In this document: one piece after another, positions 34,434-44,353 of the stretch
Position numbering within the stretch: the stretch's first letter is position 1
Layout: each line of letters starts with the position of its first letter
NCBI RefSeq assembly: GCF_958298935.1
Contig: NC_084939.1
Span: 8,137,501 to 8,201,500, forward strand
Direction of reading: 5' to 3'
DNA: 64,000 nucleotides
From: Phragmites australis
Taxonomy: Eukaryota > Streptophyta > Magnoliopsida > Poales > Poaceae
Translations under genes and position numbers: made by a program
Notes under the pieces: generated by a model
The model's input: the letters and a program-made list of their open reading frames with translations, nothing else
Databases searched by the model: none
What the model was told of the DNA's origin: nothing

Positions 34434-35381
34434 ATGTCGACTACCGGATTAATGCGCATAGAGCTACTCCTATTAGATGATTCTAATTATTTTGAGTGGA
34501 GTATTCGAATGCTTAATATCTTTAGGGCTATGGGTCCTCAAATAGAGAGAATTGTAGATGTAAGCATTTCTCCTCCTAATGGTAAACTCATATCACCTGA
34601 AGAGGAAGAGAAATGCATACATCTCAATGCTCAAGCTAATAATGTCTTATTTGATGATTTGAGCATAGATGTTGTTGAATCAATCTTGCCACTTGAAGAC
34701 GCTCATCTCATTTGGACTACTCTTAAAGAGAGATATGACAAGCCCAAATGTGATGAAGAAGAACTTCTTCCGGAGACGTCATTTGTGGAATGCTCTACTT
34801 CATCATCACACCATGAAGAGCACCAAATGACTTTCTCTTTTGTCCAAGAGTATGTCACTCCGTCATCCACTTCACCAACATTTAACAACAAGCAAGGTAA
34901 TGAAATGGTGAGTGTGATAAGTGAGTGTCCAATCCCTCCTTTGGACTTTAACAACACTTGCAATGAGCTTTCTATTTCTAGTAGGGTTGTTAACCCTTGC
35001 ATATCATCTAGTGCAAGAATGCCTATTTATCATGATGATACGGTTCTTTGTCCTCGTAGCGATGCATCTATTTCCACTAGTACTTGTGAGACTAATATTT
35101 TGAAGGAAATAGAAGTCTATGAGAGACAAAGCCTAGGTGGAGAAGCTACAACAAAAATCAACAAGAAAGCTTCATCTAGGAGAAGATCAAGGACAAGTCA
35201 AGCTTGCTACATTTGTCACCAATACGGACATTATAGCATGGATTGTCCTCAACTTGGAAGTGAAGCATCCACTTCTCCAAGGTGCTCATCCCCTCACATT
35301 AATTCTCCATTGTGCCTTATGGCAAAAGGTAAAAGGAAATCGGTAAGTGAGATTAATAATGCTAAAGTTAGTCATCGGTAA
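34434..35381 (+). CDS. Copia C gag protein (intact frame, fused to LTR sequence at its end)
   Basis: An uninterrupted frame of 315 codons begins 54 bp after the LTR. The N-terminus (SNYFEWSIRMLNIFRAMG) is the DUF4219-type gag start; residues 60-105 form a UBN2-like core ending in LIWTTLKERYDKPK. Near residue 261 a CCHC zinc knuckle, CYICHQYGHYSMDC, keeps all four ligands. The central part is Ser/Thr-rich and unusually long for this family. The frame ends a few codons after it runs into 3' LTR sequence at 35372, so the true C-terminus is replaced. Gag would coat element RNA; a particle would need enzymes from elsewhere. Confidence 0.8.
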   Translation: MSTTGLMRIELLLLDDSNYFEWSIRMLNIFRAMGPQIERIVDVSISPPNGKLISPEEEEKCIHLNAQANNVLFDDLSIDVVESILPLEDAHLIWTTLKERYDKPKCDEEELLPETSFVECSTSSSHHEEHQMTFSFVQEYVTPSSTSPTFNNKQGNEMVSVISECPIPPLDFNNTCNELSISSRVVNPCISSSARMPIYHDDTVLCPRSDASISTSTCETNILKEIEVYERQSLGGEATTKINKKASSRRRSRTSQACYICHQYGHYSMDCPQLGSEASTSPRCSSPHINSPLCLMAKGKRKSVSEINNAKVSHR

Positions 35382-36182
35382 GAAGTTCGATTGCGTTTGT
35401 TACTCTTGGAGGTGAAGCCTCCTAGCCGGCTAGGTGTTGCCCGGTGAGCTCCCGCGCGTGTGGTGAGCCACGGGAAAGTTTGTGAAGGTCGATCTCGCCT
35501 CCGAAAGGGAAGAGATAAAGCTAGTGGATCGAGGAAAGCGGTTGAAAGAGACCCGGTTCGCTGGAGCTTCCTCAACGGAGACGTAGGATTCACGGTGGTG
35601 AATCCAAACTTCGGGAAATAAATTTTATGCCTCCTCTTTTGTTCCTCTACTTTTGAGTTCTTGCTCAATCTGTGTGCATATTGCTCGATCTACTTCTTTG
35701 TGTGTATTTGAGTGTAGGTTCTCCGTGAATCTACTTAGGATCATCACCGAGAACACACGACATCACTTGGTTTGAGCTAGAACTCTCTACCCATCCTTTA
35801 TATTCAGTTTCGGGCTCAATTCTGTACAGAACCCAGAGATTCCGGACCTGTACAACCCGGAGTATCCGGACTACCCCGGATACTCTAGATGAACAGTGAT
35901 TTCAGGCGTGTAAACAGTGTTTTCAGCCTTTTTCAACTTAAGTTTTATTGCATATCTCTCGCTAGATTAGAGTAATTCTTATTCTTGTCACCTTAGGATT
36001 GTAATTTCCACACTTATTTAGGGTGATTGTGCACTAGTTGAGCCTAGCATATTTAGATTTTTCACTTGTGAAAAATCCGTTAATTTATATTCCGCTGCAA
36101 GTTTAGGCCAACGGTAAAAGGGGACAAATTTTTGTAAAAACACCTATTCACACCCCCTCTAGGCGACATCATTGTCCTTTCA
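35372..36182 (+). repeat. Copia C 3' LTR, 5'-truncated
   Basis: Colinear with 33576-34379 of the 5' LTR, starting at TCATCGGTAAGAAG and ending GTCCTTTCA. The first 1.6 kb of the LTR are missing and gag is joined directly to this point. Confidence 0.88.
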
Positions 36183-36187
36183 CTTGG
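36183..36187. repeat. Target-site duplication CTTGG, right copy for copia C
   Basis: Identical to 31949-31953; Mutator-like sequence resumes beyond it. Confidence 0.92.
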
Positions 36188-36488
36188 GAAGAAGCAGATA
36201 GGCAGTGGCGGTTGGAGTAGATTGAAAGCAGGGGATAAGTATGGTTCAGGGCATTCTGGTGTTTTGGATTCGCTAGAATTAAGATTTTTATTGTGTCATC
36301 GCTGAGGTGGAAAAAAAGCCAGGTTGGAGTTGAAACCGTAGCCAAGTCACCAAAAAACCGCTTTGGGCGAGCTCAGGGTAGAAATTGAACCGGAATTGAT
36401 AGTTGGGGGTAAGAATTATATGGTTTTGTAGTTTGGGACCAAAATTAGACAAATTCAATAGTTGAGGGGCCAAAAGTGGACTTTTTCC

Positions 36489-36497
36489 AAAAATTAT
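36489..36497. repeat. 9-bp target-site duplication, right copy, Mutator-like element
   Basis: AAAAATTAT directly follows the end of the right terminal inverted repeat and pairs with 30310-30318. Confidence 0.75.
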
Positions 36498-37286
36498 ACG
36501 ATCATCTTTAATCTTTGTTCCATAGGACCATTATCAATTTTGTAGAGAAATTATATGATCACCATGCCAAAGCAAGGCTAAGCATCATCTACCTTCATAG
36601 CCGCAACCATGGGAACAAGGATGATAAGTGAAAACTAGGGTAAAACCTAACTCTTGGGATTCCTGACTAATTATTAGCATGCATATTTGTAATATAAAAC
36701 ATTTTAAAAATTGGTATAAATATGTTGAAGAACACAATTTGCCTTCACTTGACTCGGTTGGGTCTTTAGCGACATCTTCGTCTTCAAGTCCTTCTAGCTC
36801 CTTTGAAATATTGGCGTCTACTCGTGAACATAAGCAAAAATTGCAACACATAAACACAAAGATCTAAAAAAACCAAATAGCACAAAATAAACATCATTAC
36901 ACATAAGATCACACTTTTCCGAACATTCCGCCGAAAGAACGGGTCAAATCAGATCTACAATAATAAGCTATGGCTTCCAAAATATTAAAACCGGATAAAA
37001 AGACTAACTATAGATGCTAATAATTTTCTAGAATTTTTAGGAGTCATCTATGATTTTTAGGATTTTCTAGTATTTTTCTGGTATTTATTAGCATTTATTT
37101 GAATTATAAAACTTTATAAAAACATTAATTAGAACTAAATTATATTATAAAAAATTATTAAAACCATTGCAAATAATTAAATAGAATGTATTTATGATGG
37201 ATATCATTATTAAAATTACTGCAAATAAATTCTATTTTACATAATTGTTTTTATACTACATAACATATTTACGGGAATTAAATAAA
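36498..37286. other. AT-rich sequence without genes
   Basis: Strongly AT-rich, with only short open frames and no recognisable domain. Confidence 0.55.
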
Positions 37287-37827
37287 TATGTTTGGTTAGT
37301 TATATGGAATGTGACGACTTGTACAAGATTTTGTTTGACTGTTTGAATTGGTTGATGTTGGATGGTTGTATAGTATGATAAAAATGGATAGAAATAAAGT
37401 ATTATAAAGCAACTCACTTTTTTACTATATAACTAGGGTTAAAATAATTTTAGAAATAAGTCCATCACAAAAGAAGAATTTTAGCGATTTTTTCTAGATT
37501 TTTAAGAATTTATTTAAGTTCTAACAATTGTTAGAAGATAAATTATAAAAACGTAAAAAAAAAATTTAAGAATTTTTAGAGAAACAGAAGATAACATATG
37601 ATACTGTTCATATGAGAATAGTACTGATGATACGGGACTAGTGATCCTGAAGGAGTAGTTCGACTAATTCCGTCATATGGAGTGATGCAGCATATTTGAA
37701 GAATATTCCAGGAATCAGGATCGACTCATCCAGGACGAGCTGGTCCAGTTCACGGAACCAAACACACACGCTCTCCAATGCGGGATCAACTCATCCAGGG
37801 GCGGACTTGTACAAGGAACCAAACATA
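37287..37827. mobile_element. Possible MITE
   Basis: The left end reads TATGTTTGGTTAGTTATATG; the right end, read in reverse, gives TATGTTTGGTTCCTTGTACA. Both also contain CTTGTACAAG a short way in. A clear target-site duplication was not found. Near the right end a unit containing GACTCATCCAGG...GGAACCAAACA is present twice. Confidence 0.35.
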
Positions 37828-38734
37828 GCCTAAATCTGAGCCACGTGAGTTGAACCCAATGGCAGGGAGCTCGCCTGCCTCTTCTCCATCACAGGCAACG
37901 GCGGTGAGCGGCAACCCACTGTGGCGCATGATGGACAACTCGTCGGAACCCTATCGCCGTAGACGGATTTCTTTGACGAGTGGCGGAGTATGGCCGGTAG
38001 ACTTCGGCGATCCCATTTTGGGGGTCGGTGACTGTCGGTGAGCTTCGGCACGGGTTAGGCATGGCGGGATGCAGTGGCGGTTTCGGGGCTTCGGTGGACG
38101 GGCTATCTAGTGGTAGATTCGCCTTGGCTTGATGGGCAAAAGGCGTGGGACGAGGTGAGAAGGGTCGAGGGGGCATCTATTTATAGACCAAGGGCTTCAG
38201 GAGTCCGGATGAGGTACTATTAGGTTTTGGCGGTGGCAAGAACATGCCCGTATCGATTTCCTTCCTTCAAACGCTCACTACTTGGAGATAAGGCAGCCAT
38301 AGGTCTATCCTAAGCTTCTGGAAGTGTATCCCATAGAGATCCTAGCGGATTGCTTGTTGTGTCATCGCCGATTTGAACTTCTTCCCCTTCTTTTCTGACG
38401 AAGAACAGTACAACAATTCCCCATTCAAACAAATGGATTTCCTGTGGACTTTCTGAGATAAGGGCTGGGTTGGTCATTGAGGTAGTCTGGAGGGCCTAGA
38501 GGGCCTCCCCTTCTTTGGATCACATCGGATTCGTGCGAGCATGTTGCAGCCAGTTTGGACCTCGTGTTGGAGAGCGGCTGGAGGTAGGAGATGGGTCTGA
38601 GCATTGGGACCCGCATGGCAGGGGCTCGAAGAAAGAGCGGGTGCTCGAGTGGGCTAGCAGGGGATGCAAGGAGGCTAGGCTGCAACGCAGCATAGCAGGC
38701 CAGGACACTTCATTCGGCCCACACCCACATGGGA

Positions 38735-38738
<4 letters not shown>
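37828..38738. other. GC-rich sequence without a recognised gene
   Basis: The GC content rises and overlapping short frames appear on both strands (for example 37850-38041 plus, 37889-38176 minus), but no domain is recognisable and no frame stands out as coding. Confidence 0.4.

Positions 38739-38800
<62 letters not shown>
38739..38800. repeat. Microsatellite (AG)31
   Basis: An uninterrupted AG dinucleotide run of 62 bp. Confidence 0.97.
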
Positions 38801-38806
<6 letters not shown>

Positions 38807-39093
38807 GGGTGGGGGGTTAGAGCAGGCCATAGGGTGATGACGGCCGGGCCGGATGGCTAGACCAGGGCTTCGGCCCCAAAGGGAAAAGGAAGGCTGGGCT
38901 GGGCTGGAGGAGGGAAAAAGATAGGAAAAGAGAAGGGTTTCAGCCCAGAATACCCTAGTGTTTTCCCTCTGCTAATATCTGCTTCATTTATTTGTATTTC
39001 TCTATATACACGCATATACATGTATACATACATGCGATACATATATATTATTTAATATACACTGAAAATCAAGCATAATATATACTTAGGTAA

Positions 39094-39098
<5 letters not shown>

Positions 39099-39134
<36 letters not shown>
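39099..39134. repeat. Microsatellite (AT)n
   Basis: About 18 uninterrupted AT units. The surrounding 38801-39554 is AT-rich with no recognisable gene. Confidence 0.95.
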
Positions 39135-39138
<4 letters not shown>

Positions 39139-39624
39139 GCATTTCAAAACATTATCAAACAAAAATTAGCAAACAAAAACAATAACCTTTCAATGCACAG
39201 ACACATACATATATGCATATATTGATATGTATAGGCTTATTAGGTTTTATTTATTCTGTTATCTATATAAATATCTTTGCCATAAATGACAAGCGTGACT
39301 TTAGTTGGACCTTCCTAACACTATTTGATCTAGAGACTCTTAGGCATTCATAATTTTATTTGATCAACTTAACATCACACAAAGAAAACCTAAGCATTAG
39401 AACACGGCAATACTAGCATCAAAGTCAAACATGCACCATTTTATTCAACACCTAGCTCATTTTATTTGTTTTATTCCAATTAATTTTCTTTGTGCCATAA
39501 ATTTTGAAAAAAGCATTTTTGGGCTGTTACACTTTAATAACTGGCAGTGAGCAATGGTCACTGGCCGTCTCCACTGTGGATGCCTCTGCCCCTTGTGCCC
39601 TGCTTTAACACCACTTGCACGAGC

Positions 39625-39895
39625 TCCTTGCTGTAGCCACCTCACGTTCGCCGAGCCCGCTGTCTCCCAAGCTAATGCACGGCCACGTGCCTTCCCCGTT
39701 TCCTCATTCCTCTCCGCATATCTCCTCATCTCCTCTCACTCTCTCCACTATGGCTGTCCGCCGTCCTCCGAGTAGGTAGCCACCTCATGTAAGTCCACTG
39801 AGCCCACCGCCTCTAGAGCCAACGAGCGGCCGCGCGTCTTCCCCGTCTCCTCATTTCCTCTCCCCGTCTCCTCATCTCTCTCCACATCTCCACTG
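39625..39895. repeat. Imperfect tandem duplication, unit about 145 bp
   Basis: Two related blocks (about 39627-39765 and 39776-39895) share GTAGCCACCTCA, GAGCCC(G/A)C(T/C)G, CACGGCC / GAGCGGCC and CTTCCCCGTYTCCTCAT. The sequence is C-rich on the plus strand and unlike its AT-rich surroundings. Confidence 0.55.
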
Positions 39896-40296
39896 CACGT
39901 GTGAATGTTGTGTGAAATGGTTGTGGAAATAGATAGATCTAAACAAATGGCAAAACACACATTCACTTCAAGCTAAGTTTGAGTATTAAGGTTGTGCTTT
40001 TACCATTCTTTTAGACTTACTATTGTCAATCAGATATTATTGTCATCAGCTAGCTCAAGATGTATAACGCATGACGCAGGGCTGCTGTGTTAGGAGCTCT
40101 TTGATGTGGAACGTCTGAAGAGCTCTTGGTACAACAGCTTCGTCACATCCGTTTCTATTTTTAGATTTAGATATAAAATACTCTACCACGAACATTTCGG
40201 TATGTGGTTTCTATCTTAGGTTTGAGATCAAGCTTAAGACATATCCTCATACTGAAGAGTTCACGGTAGAGTATTTTTGCACATCTGAAAGGATTA

Positions 40297-40476
40297 TTAC
40301 TATCGGTTTAAGGCATGAACTAATAGTAATAGTTATGTTATTGCTGTTGGTTTAAGACTTAAACCGGAAGTGATACTTACTATCATTACCAATTCATAAC
40401 CGGCATGGATTATCATTGCCGAACCGGAAATAATATTAATTTTGAACCGGTAATGATGACATTTTCTATAGTAGTG
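40297..40476. mobile_element. CACTA right terminus with subterminal repeats
   Basis: Repeated ACCGG(T/A)A(G/A)TGATA-like motifs run up to a terminus TTTCTATAGTAGTG ending at 40476. This is the reverse of CACTACTATAGAAA. The left end of this element was not found. Confidence 0.6.
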
Positions 40477-40872
40477 CATTGACTTAGTTCCTGGTTGTTG
40501 TGGGTCAATCTGCCTGGTTTGAGTAACAAATAGTGCAGCAGAGGGCTTGCTTCTATTTGGGAAATCACGAGCATCATTGTGTTTGGAGTTTCACGCTCTT
40601 CTGTGATTATTTGTGAAGGTCGGGCTGGGTTGTAGATAATTGTTAGGGGTGTAAATTGGTAACTTAAGGTACCTACCGATCATTTTTAGTTTAACCAATG
40701 ACACTACTTTTCTCAATTTGCACCCTTAAAGAGAATCAGTGTGTACCTTAGGTTCATCAATTTTCACCCTCAATAATTGTACAGATCAATTATCTTGATG
40801 GATATTAATCTGTAGGAAGCCAGAGCAATTGTCAAAGTTCAGATTAATTCCTGTAGGTTCTATTGTTGCATT
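40477..40872. other. No recognisable gene
   Basis: Spacer between two CACTA right ends; only short frames. Confidence 0.5.
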
Positions 40873-41153
40873 CGAGTAAACCGGTACTGATAGACACTAT
40901 CATTGTCGATTCGTGGTTAGAACTGGCATTGATAGACACCATCAGTATCGGTTCGTGATTGAAACTGGCACTGATGTATCAGTGCTAGTTCCAGCCACTT
41001 ACCGGCACTGATGGTGTCTATCAGTGCTAGCTTAACTCCTCAGTGGCTCTTCGCGTGCGGGAGTTTAAGAACCGATACTGATACGTCAGCAGTACCGGTT
41101 ATTGTTGAACCGGCACTGATGGACCGGCACATATGTGATGTTCTATAGTAGTG
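40873..41153. mobile_element. Second CACTA right terminus, same orientation
   Basis: Clusters of ACCGGCACTGAT and its inverse run up to TTCTATAGTAGTG ending at 41153. Terminus and motif belong to the same broad family as the end at 40476, in the same orientation, so the two cannot be the two ends of one element. The following 41154-41687 shows no gene. Confidence 0.6.
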
Positions 41154-41690
41154 GGGCTACTTCCTCCTCTTCCATCCACCTCGTCCCCCACTCCTCTTTC
41201 TTCTCCTGAAATAAATGGAATGGGGGGAGGGGCTTGGGTGCCTACAAGGGAGTGGTAGTCATTATTAGCCACCCCCTGAATCCAATCCTACAAACATGCA
41301 TCAAGATCTTAGGACTTTCTTTTGTGTACATCAAAACTAGCTAAGTGCTCGTACGATGTAACAAAAATATAAATATTAGACGCGGTAACATAAAACATAA
41401 ACTCAAAGTATGGAGATGTGAATGTGATATGGGAGCGCCACCCAACAAATATGTAATTTCTTCATTTATTTTCATTAGTAAAATAGGTCCTATATCTATA
41501 GCAGGAAACGAGGCGGGGAGGCTAGAGGACGAGAGTAGATACCAAAAGTGGGTAAATTATTTGGATTTTTTGGGTTTTTATTAGATGTGAGGAGAGTAGG
41601 AGAAGAGGTGATGTGGGAACCAACTCGTGTTTTATATAGTAAAGAAGAGATATGAGTACACAAAACATGATTGCCTTCTGTAAAGACTAA

Positions 41691-42040
41691 GGGTGTGTTT
41701 GCTTGCCAGTGCATCAGGGGTATCCTGGCTCTGCCTGTGCCTATATTTCCACGGAGAAGGTCATTTGGTTGTATGTATGTATTGCTCATCCCTGCATCTG
41801 TGGATGCAATTATACTGTTGGAGCCTGGCTCGATTGATACATTGCATCAGCTACAATGCTAAAATGAGCCCGCTCGTTAGTCTCAAGTGTAGGGTCACTG
41901 CATCCACTCATGTTGGCAACCAAACACCTTCGAATTGTCATTGCATCCGTAGATGCAGGATCATTGCATCCGCTCAGCTTGCTTCTCTAAGATATATGCT
42001 GTAGCTCTATGAAAACCCATGTGGGCAACTAAACACGCTC
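41691..42040. mobile_element. Tourist-like (PIF/Harbinger) MITE, 350 bp
   Basis: The left end GGGTGTGTTTGCTTGCC and the reversed right end GAGCGTGTTTAGTTGCC match at 13 of 17 positions, flanked by TAA at 41688-41690 and 42041-42043. The 3-bp TAA/TTA duplication is typical of PIF/Harbinger. No coding capacity. Confidence 0.7.
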
Positions 42041-42196
42041 TAAGCTTCCATTGCAACGCAATGACATAGATAGCGTCGGGCTAAATTGTTAGTATCGCTT
42101 CTAAATGTTTTGTATCCTAGTTCAATCCTCGGGTGGGAGGCTGAGCTTTACACTGACGATGTCGACCACCTTGGTCCACACTATATTGTAACAAAA

Positions 42197-42199
42197 TGA
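42197..42199. repeat. Target-site duplication TGA, left copy for CACTA D
   Basis: TGA precedes the CACTA terminus and recurs directly after the other end at 52074-52076. Confidence 0.75.
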
Positions 42200-42299
42200 C
42201 ACTACAACATAACCCACTTTTGCAAAGTGCTCTACAGCTTAGGATAAATGGTTTTTACTACGGTAGTTCCAATGATGTTGAAACCGGTTCGCAAATAGT

Positions 42300-42304
42300 A
42301 CTAC
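42300..42304. repeat. Target-site duplication ACTAC, left copy for gypsy E
   Basis: ACTAC precedes TGTCGG; the same 5 bp follow the other end at 51391-51395. Confidence 0.92.
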
Positions 42305-43797
42305 TGTCGGAGGGTTAGCTCCTGTCGCAGGGATTCTGAAGGACCCATTTTTAGAGATTCGGCCGGGGGGATGATTCTGAATATGTTTGCTGGAGAAATA
42401 AATGGATATGAATGTAATGGCAGGTGGCGAGGAATGATCTAATGCAGAAAAGAGTAAATGCGGGGGGATTTTTAGACAGGTTCGGGCTGCACTGCGCGTA
42501 ACACCCTACTCCTGTGTGGATGTTATAAATGCTCTGAGAATGTCTCTCAGGAATGTGCAAGTTACAAGAATATCTGTCTATCCTAGAGCCTGGGGCTCCT
42601 TGTTCTTCGGTTTCTATGCTCGTACGAAGGGGTTCTTCTATCTCTGTTGGACTCTATGTGTGCCTGTCTGAGAGTTCGAGCGTCGCCTTCCAATTAACTC
42701 TCTCAGACCTCTCAGACTTCAGACCTTCAAAGCTGTCTTTGTCCGTGCTGCCGGTCGCTTTAAATACCCGCCGGCGGTAGCGTGCCCTGAATGGGAGGAC
42801 ACGAGTTCCAAGGCACCATAAATAGAAAGGACGTTATCATGGCCTCAGCGCGAACTGACGGGGGTTGAAAATGCACCCCACGCCCGGTCTTCAGTCATCA
42901 TGATGGTGCTGGCAACGGGCGCCGTGGAGAGGGCCCGCCGGGAAGCCACAGAGCGGCCCGGCGTGCCCGCCCCGTCTTGTTTGCCTGCCACAGCAGCGCG
43001 GCATACGGAATGCCTTGGGCCTCGCGATGCTATCCTGAGGCGCATCGGATGGCACGAGATGGGACCCGTGCATTAAATGTCTCCACACCCTTCTGCCAAA
43101 ATATGGCAGGAACTGACATCGAACGCGACGGGAGCAGTTGGAGGTGACAGGCCACGCGCGCTCTTAAATGCGACCTCGGGCCTTTCACTGGCTGACACCT
43201 CATCGATGGACCCCTGTGGGGGCCACTGATGGAGGGGCTTCCTGGGTCGTCGGGGAACCGAGTGCTCGGGGGTCACTGTTCACCTCCCCGAGCACTCTCT
43301 CCCAAGAACGCCCTTTCTCGGTCCTCAGGGAACCGAGTGCTCGGGGGCCACTGTTCATGGCCCGAGCACTCTCTCCCGGTCTTGACTGTACGGATCCTCG
43401 GGGAACCGAGTGCTCGGGGGCCGCTGCTTGCAGCCTCGAGCACTCTCTCCCGGAACTACCTTCCTTGAGTCCTCAGGGTACTCGGGTGCCCGGGGGGCTA
43501 CTGCTCGCAGCCCCGGGCACACCTCTCCCGGTACTTAGTTCTCCTGGTCGTCGGGGGACTTGGGTGCTCGGGGGTCACTGTTCACCTCCCCGAGCACTTT
43601 CTCCCCGGTCACTTTAGTCTTCGCAGATCATCGGGGAACCCGGGCACTTGGGGACCACTGTCTGTGGCCCCGAGCGTCCTCTCCCGGGACTTAGTCTCGT
43701 TTACCCAGCGGAGATGACCTCTGCGGGAGGGCACCACGTGGCGGATTGCTGGCCTGGCCTCAGGATTCGGGGACCCCTGGTTCCTGATTCACCGACA
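42305..43797 (-). repeat. Gypsy E 3' LTR, 1,493 bp, with palindromic tandem array
   Basis: The plus strand runs from TGTCGGAGGG to TTCACCGACA. It is 625 bp longer than its partner because it keeps a block at 43097-43724 that the other LTR lacks. Confidence 0.9.
43247..43690. repeat. Six-unit tandem array of hairpin-forming repeats
   Basis: Six imperfect units of about 73-80 bp start near 43251, 43326, 43399, 43474, 43552 and 43632. Each holds (C)GGGGAACCGAGTGCTCGGGG, a short loop, then CCCCGAGCAC, so each can fold into a GC-rich stem. Confidence 0.85.
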
Positions 43798-43812
43798 GCA
43801 GCCCCCAAGCCC
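43779..43812 (-). other. Gypsy E polypurine tract and LTR junction
   Basis: Read on the minus strand, GGGCTTGGGGGCTGC is followed at 43797 by TGTCGGTGAATC, the LTR start. The purine-rich run next to the LTR is the expected plus-strand primer site and fixes the element's orientation as minus. Confidence 0.7.
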
Positions 43813-44198
43813 ATTGGCAGGTGATGGCCCAGAGACTGCGGATGGGCCCTTCGTCGTTAACGAGGCCGAATCCAGCACCAACGCCACGCGGCGCGCTCTT
43901 AGGCTCTGGCCTTTCCGGTCCGGGCTTCTGGTACGGCCCAACGGGGAGCCGGGCGGACGCGAGTCCAGTCGACTCCTGAGGCGCGTGATAACGAGATGGG
44001 CGGTGCGTGATAACGAGGCGGGCGGCGGGCGATAACGAGGCAGGCGGTGCGCGTGGCAACAGCGCAGATCGAGGAAAGTGTGTCTGGCAACCGCTGACAA
44101 CCGCGCTGCCCGAGGGAGATTCGCCTGACAGTTGCGCTGATCGAGGAAATCGTCTCGCCGAGCACGTCGCGGCAGGCGACGTTTGAATTTCCCTGGAG

Positions 44199-44206
44199 TA
44201 TAAAAG
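44199..44206 (+). promoter_or_regulatory. TATA box of the gypsy E antisense ORF
   Basis: TATAAAAG lies about 150 bp upstream of the ATG at 44354 on the plus strand. Upstream, 43980-44055, there are three copies of a GCG(T/G)GATAACGAGGCGGGCGG-like motif. Confidence 0.55.
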
Positions 44207-44353
44207 GAGGAGGGGAGCGAACCGCCCCCCTCTTTACGCCATCTTTGCGATCAAGCCTTCTTCTTCCTTGCGCTACTGAGTTTTCACCCTTCCTTAGGTG
44301 ATCAGAGCACCACTCTTCCCCCTCCATTCCAACTCATCCCCCACCCTGACAAG

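Larger units (their letters stand above)
31954..36182 (+). mobile_element. Ty1/copia-type element C, gag only, nested in the Mutator-like element
   Basis: Perfect TGAAAG/CTTTCA ends and a CTTGG duplication delimit it. It has a full 5' LTR (31954-34379), a primer-binding site, a gag ORF and then a 3' LTR that starts in mid-LTR. There is no protease, integrase, reverse transcriptase or RNase H. The element is therefore non-autonomous or internally deleted. Its LTR carries repeated palindromic CCGGAGTATCCGG-type motifs. Confidence 0.85.
30319..36488. mobile_element. Mutator-like element (possible Pack-MULE), split by copia C
   Basis: Long terminal inverted repeats of roughly 135-175 bp start at both ends with G(T/G)AAAAAGT(A/C)CACTTTTGG and continue with CCCCTGAACTAT / CCCCTCAACTAT. 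They are flanked by the 9-bp duplication. Without copia C and its duplicated CTTGG the element is about 1.9 kb. The interior (30480-31950) is GC-rich and contains coding-like sequence but no MURA transposase, so the element is non-autonomous. Confidence 0.75.

Noticed and set aside
38515..38820. Plus-strand frame ending in a long Arg-Glu repeat
   Set aside because: The tail is the (AG)n microsatellite and the rest has no recognisable domain.
42553..42780. 75-codon frame found almost identically at 50774-51001
   Set aside because: The identity reflects the two LTRs of gypsy E, not a duplicated gene.
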